Source: Nonomuraea sp. (GTDB taxonomy: Bacteria > Actinomycetota > Actinomycetes > Streptosporangiales > Streptosporangiaceae). From it: a stretch of 10,260 nt of DNA. This document shows positions 8,392-10,260 of this stretch, one piece after another (within the stretch, counting starts at the first letter, position 1; every line of letters begins with the position of its first letter). Below the pieces are notes generated by a model. That model saw only the letters and a program-made list of their open reading frames with translations. It made no database searches and was not told where the DNA came from. The translations under genes and the position numbers were made by a program. Location of the stretch: positions 1 to 10,260 of the forward strand of contig JABFVJ010000022.1 in assembly GCA_013362835.1 (NCBI GenBank), in the 5' to 3' direction.

Positions 8392-9426
8392 ATGACCACC
8401 AAGATGCGCAGTGAGATCGCCGAGCAGCCGGAGGCGCTGCGGGCCACGCTCGACGCCCTGCTCCCCAGGGTCGGCGAGGTGAAGGCGGTGGGCGAGCAGA
8501 CTCGCCAGCTGCTGTTCATCGCCCGTGGCACCTCCGACAACGCCGCAGTCTACGGCCGCTACCTGGTCGAATCCCACGCGGGGCGGATGGGCGCGCTGGC
8601 CGCGCCGTCCATCGCGACGACCTACAAGCGCAAGCTCGACCTGGACGGTGTGCTCGCTGTCGCGATCTCGCAGTCGGGGCGTACGGAGGAGATCGTCGAG
8701 ACGCTGGCCTGGGCCAAGGACTGCGGCGCGAAGACCGTCGGCATCACCAACGGCGGCGAGGACAGCCCGCTCGCCCAGGCCGCCGACGTCGCGCTGTGCA
8801 CGCTGGCCGGCGAGGAGAAGGCCGTACCGGCGACCAAGACCTACACCACGCAGCTCGCCGCGCTGGCCGTGCTGGCGCTCGGCCTCGGGGCCGACGTGGA
8901 CGCCGGCGACCTGCGGCGGGTGCCCGAGGCGGTCGAGAAGCTGATCGCCGAGCCGGGCGACCTCGACGCGGTCGTCGAAGGGCTGCTGGACAAGCCGGGC
9001 GTGGTCGTGTCCGGGCGCGGGCTCGCCTTCTCCACGGCCCTGGAGACCGCGCTCAAGCTCAAGGAGGCCTGCTACCTGCACGCCATGGGCCTGTCCTACG
9101 CCGACCTGCTGCACGGCCCGATCGCCGTGGTCGACGCCGACACCCCCGCCCTGCTGGTGGCCTCCGAGAACAGCCCCACCCTCTCCGGTACGGTCGCGCT
9201 CGCCGAGCGGGTCGTGGCGGCGGGGGCGGCGGCGTACACGATCGGGGGCGGCGACGCGCTCGCGCAGGCCGGTACGGCCGCGCTCAACGGCCCTGACCTG
9301 CCCGAATGGGTGGCGCCGATGGGACTGATCATCCCCGGGCAGCTGCTCACCGAGGCGCTGGCCAGGCGGCTCGGCATCGACCCCGACGCGCCGCGCGGCC
9401 TGAACAAGGTCACGCAGACGGACTGA
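8392..9426 (+). CDS. SIS-domain aminosugar-phosphate isomerase/deaminase-like protein
   Basis: This 344-residue protein has two SIS (sugar isomerase) domains, like the C-terminal half of GlmS and without a glutaminase domain. Phosphosugar-binding motifs are ARGTSDNA (44-51) and SQSGRTEE (93-100). The residues matching the GlmS isomerase catalytic set are present: E225 in KLKEACYLH, H241 in LLHGP with the same 16-residue spacing, and K339 near the C-terminus (GLNKVTQT). Proteins of this shape include the NagB-II type glucosamine-6-phosphate deaminases and AgaS. With PTS genes alongside, deamination/isomerisation of an aminosugar 6-phosphate is the likely role, but the reaction cannot be fixed from sequence. 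I chose ATG 8392, with GAGGG at 8376-8380. An in-frame ATG at 8338 would add 18 residues but abuts the operator and has no ribosome binding site; ATG 8404 is also possible. It heads the rightward operon. Confidence 0.85.
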   Translation: MTTKMRSEIAEQPEALRATLDALLPRVGEVKAVGEQTRQLLFIARGTSDNAAVYGRYLVESHAGRMGALAAPSIATTYKRKLDLDGVLAVAISQSGRTEEIVETLAWAKDCGAKTVGITNGGEDSPLAQAADVALCTLAGEEKAVPATKTYTTQLAALAVLALGLGADVDAGDLRRVPEAVEKLIAEPGDLDAVVEGLLDKPGVVVSGRGLAFSTALETALKLKEACYLHAMGLSYADLLHGPIAVVDADTPALLVASENSPTLSGTVALAERVVAAGAAAYTIGGGDALAQAGTAALNGPDLPEWVAPMGLIIPGQLLTEALARRLGIDPDAPRGLNKVTQTD

Positions 9427-9477
9427 AGGAGGCACCTCGTTTAGCCTGGTCAGGAAGTCAGGACGAGGGAGGACCGG

Positions 9478-9714
9478 ATGGCGGCGGATGTGAATGCGAT
9501 CATCGCCGGTCTCGGCGGTGCCGACAACATCATCGAGATCGAACCCTGCATCACCCGGTTGCGCACGGAGGTGCACGACGCGTCCAAGGTCGACCAGGCC
9601 GCCCTGAAGGCGGCGGGGGCGCACGGCGTGATGGCCGCGGGGAACGTGGTCCAGGTCGTCGTGGGGCCCGAGGCGGACACGATCGCCAGCGACATCGAGG
9701 ACATCATCGGCTAA
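9478..9714 (+). CDS. nagF: PTS EIIB subunit, glucose/N-acetylglucosamine family
   Basis: This 78-residue stand-alone EIIB domain accepts phosphate from EIIA on a cysteine and passes it to the sugar held by EIIC, at the inner face of the membrane. The phosphorylation site is C24 in EPCITRLR, the glucose-family signature. The preceding AGLGGADNI (10-18) and following GAHGVMAAGNVVQVVVG are typical of the domain. The size is a complete EIIB, and the sequence strongly resembles the separate NagF of actinobacteria. GGGAGGA at 9467-9473 supports the ATG at 9478. It follows the SIS gene after 51 bases and precedes EIIA by 10 bases. In contrast to the Streptomyces nagF-nagE1-nagE2 order, the EIIB here is transcribed away from its EIIC genes. 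Confidence 0.92.
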   Translation: MAADVNAIIAGLGGADNIIEIEPCITRLRTEVHDASKVDQAALKAAGAHGVMAAGNVVQVVVGPEADTIASDIEDIIG

Positions 9715-9724
9715 GGGCGAGACC

Positions 9725-10171
9725 ATGACGACTGTTCTCGCCCCGGTTGAGGGGGCAGCTGTGGGGTTGGCCGCCGTGCCCGATCCGGTGTTCTCCGCGG
9801 GCATGGTGGGACCGGGAACGGCGATCGACCCGTTGCGGGGGCCCGGCAAGGCTGTGGCCCCCATAGCGGGAAAAATTATGAAACTGCATCCGCATGCCTA
9901 TGTCATCGTGGGGGACGACGGCAGAGGCGTGCTGGTGCACCTGGGCATCGACACGGTCCAGCTCAAGGGGGAGGGGTTCCAGCTGCTGGCGACCGAGGGC
10001 GACAGGGTGAGCGCGGGCCAGCCCGTGGTGGCGTGGGACCCGTCGCTGATCGAGGCCGGCGGCCGGTCCCCGGTCTGCCCGGTCGTGGCGCTGGACGCCG
10101 ACTCCGAGTCGGTGACCGGGGTCGCCGAGGGAGCCGTGCACGTGGGGGACGAGCTGTTCACATGGGACTGA
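9725..10171 (+). CDS. crr: PTS EIIA subunit, glucose (Crr) family
   Basis: This 148-residue cytoplasmic phosphocarrier takes phosphate from HPr and hands it to EIIB. The glucose-family EIIA core is complete: APIAGKIMKL (45-54), the supporting His57 in HPHAYVI, the phospho-accepting His72 in VLVHLGIDTVQLKGEGF, and a closing block with CPVVALD. It lacks a regulatory N-terminal extension beyond about 40 residues. The EIIB stop is only 10 bases upstream, with GGGCGAG as a weak ribosome binding site, so translation is probably coupled. Its last ten bases overlap the HAD gene. In Streptomyces the EIIA gene (crr) sits elsewhere with ptsI. Here it is local, so it may be dedicated to this system rather than a general EIIA; the symbol names the family. 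Confidence 0.9.
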   Translation: MTTVLAPVEGAAVGLAAVPDPVFSAGMVGPGTAIDPLRGPGKAVAPIAGKIMKLHPHAYVIVGDDGRGVLVHLGIDTVQLKGEGFQLLATEGDRVSAGQPVVAWDPSLIEAGGRSPVCPVVALDADSESVTGVAEGAVHVGDELFTWD

Positions 10172-10260
10172 CGACCGCCCTGTTCGACCTGGACGGGACG
10201 CTGATCGACAGCGAGGCGCGGAGCACGGCCCTGTGGCGCCTGATGCTCGACAGGCACGCC
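10162..10260 (+). CDS. HAD-superfamily phosphatase, N-terminal part, cut by window end
   Basis: The frame from ATG 10162 stays open to the last base and gives 33 residues. ALFDLDGTLIDSE at 6-18 is HAD motif I: D9 would be the nucleophile and D11 the acid/base. The DxDGTLxDSE form is typical of HAD subfamily IA (phosphoglycolate phosphatase and beta-phosphoglucomutase-like enzymes). A Trp/Leu-rich helix begins after it, as expected for the cap entry. The start overlaps the EIIA stop by ten bases, and GGGGGA lies upstream at 10144-10149, so it is translationally coupled and belongs to the PTS operon. A sugar-phosphate phosphatase role fits, but the substrate is not determined and the rest of the gene lies outside the window. 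Confidence 0.82.
   Translation, partial: MGLTTALFDLDGTLIDSEARSTALWRLMLDRHA

Noticed and set aside
9426..9438. AAGGAGG directly after the SIS stop, as the ribosome binding site of an extra small gene.
   Set aside because: No ATG, GTG or TTG occurs within 5-12 bases downstream. The adjoining CACCTC can pair with it only in a stem with a two-base loop.

Overview
The window comes from a high-GC actinobacterium. GC is very high at third codon positions, GTG starts are common, and the gene families (a SEC-C-tailed SecA, an HGxxPAAW-type membrane protein, separate NagE/NagF-type PTS subunits, a DasR-like GntR regulator) are typical of that phylum. The order Streptosporangiales is my best guess, by inference only.

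Layout. Positions 1-829 hold no credible gene. This stretch is strongly G-rich on the + strand and built from degenerate short repeats. At 830-1090 (-) lies a small two-helix HGxxPAAW-family membrane protein, divergent from secA (1315-4104, +), which encodes the ATPase of the general secretion pathway. secA converges on a small secreted protein resembling peptidase inhibitor family I36 (4200-4622, -). Between the two is a near-perfect hairpin that probably terminates transcription from both sides.

The second half is one sugar phosphotransferase (PTS) locus read outward from a shared control region at 8216-8391. Leftward run a DasR-like GntR/HutC regulator (7475-8215) and two tandem paralogous EIIC permeases (6087-7400 and 4746-6017). 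Rightward run a SIS-domain aminosugar-phosphate isomerase/deaminase-like protein (8392-9426), a free-standing EIIB (9478-9714), a free-standing EIIA (9725-10171) and the start of a HAD-family phosphatase (from 10162), which is cut by the window end.

How they work together (inference from families). Phosphate would pass from EI and HPr, encoded elsewhere, to EIIA His72, then to EIIB Cys24, then to the sugar carried by EIIC. The likely sugar is N-acetylglucosamine or a close relative, judged from similarity to actinobacterial NagE/NagF. The SIS protein would act on the resulting aminosugar phosphate. The GntR protein probably senses a sugar phosphate and binds a palindrome at 8315-8336 that looks like a DasR operator (dre) lengthened by ten base pairs. 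The most notable points are this expanded operator, a hairpin that buries the start region of the second EIIC gene, and a cysteine pair shared by the two EIIC paralogs and found nowhere else in either protein.
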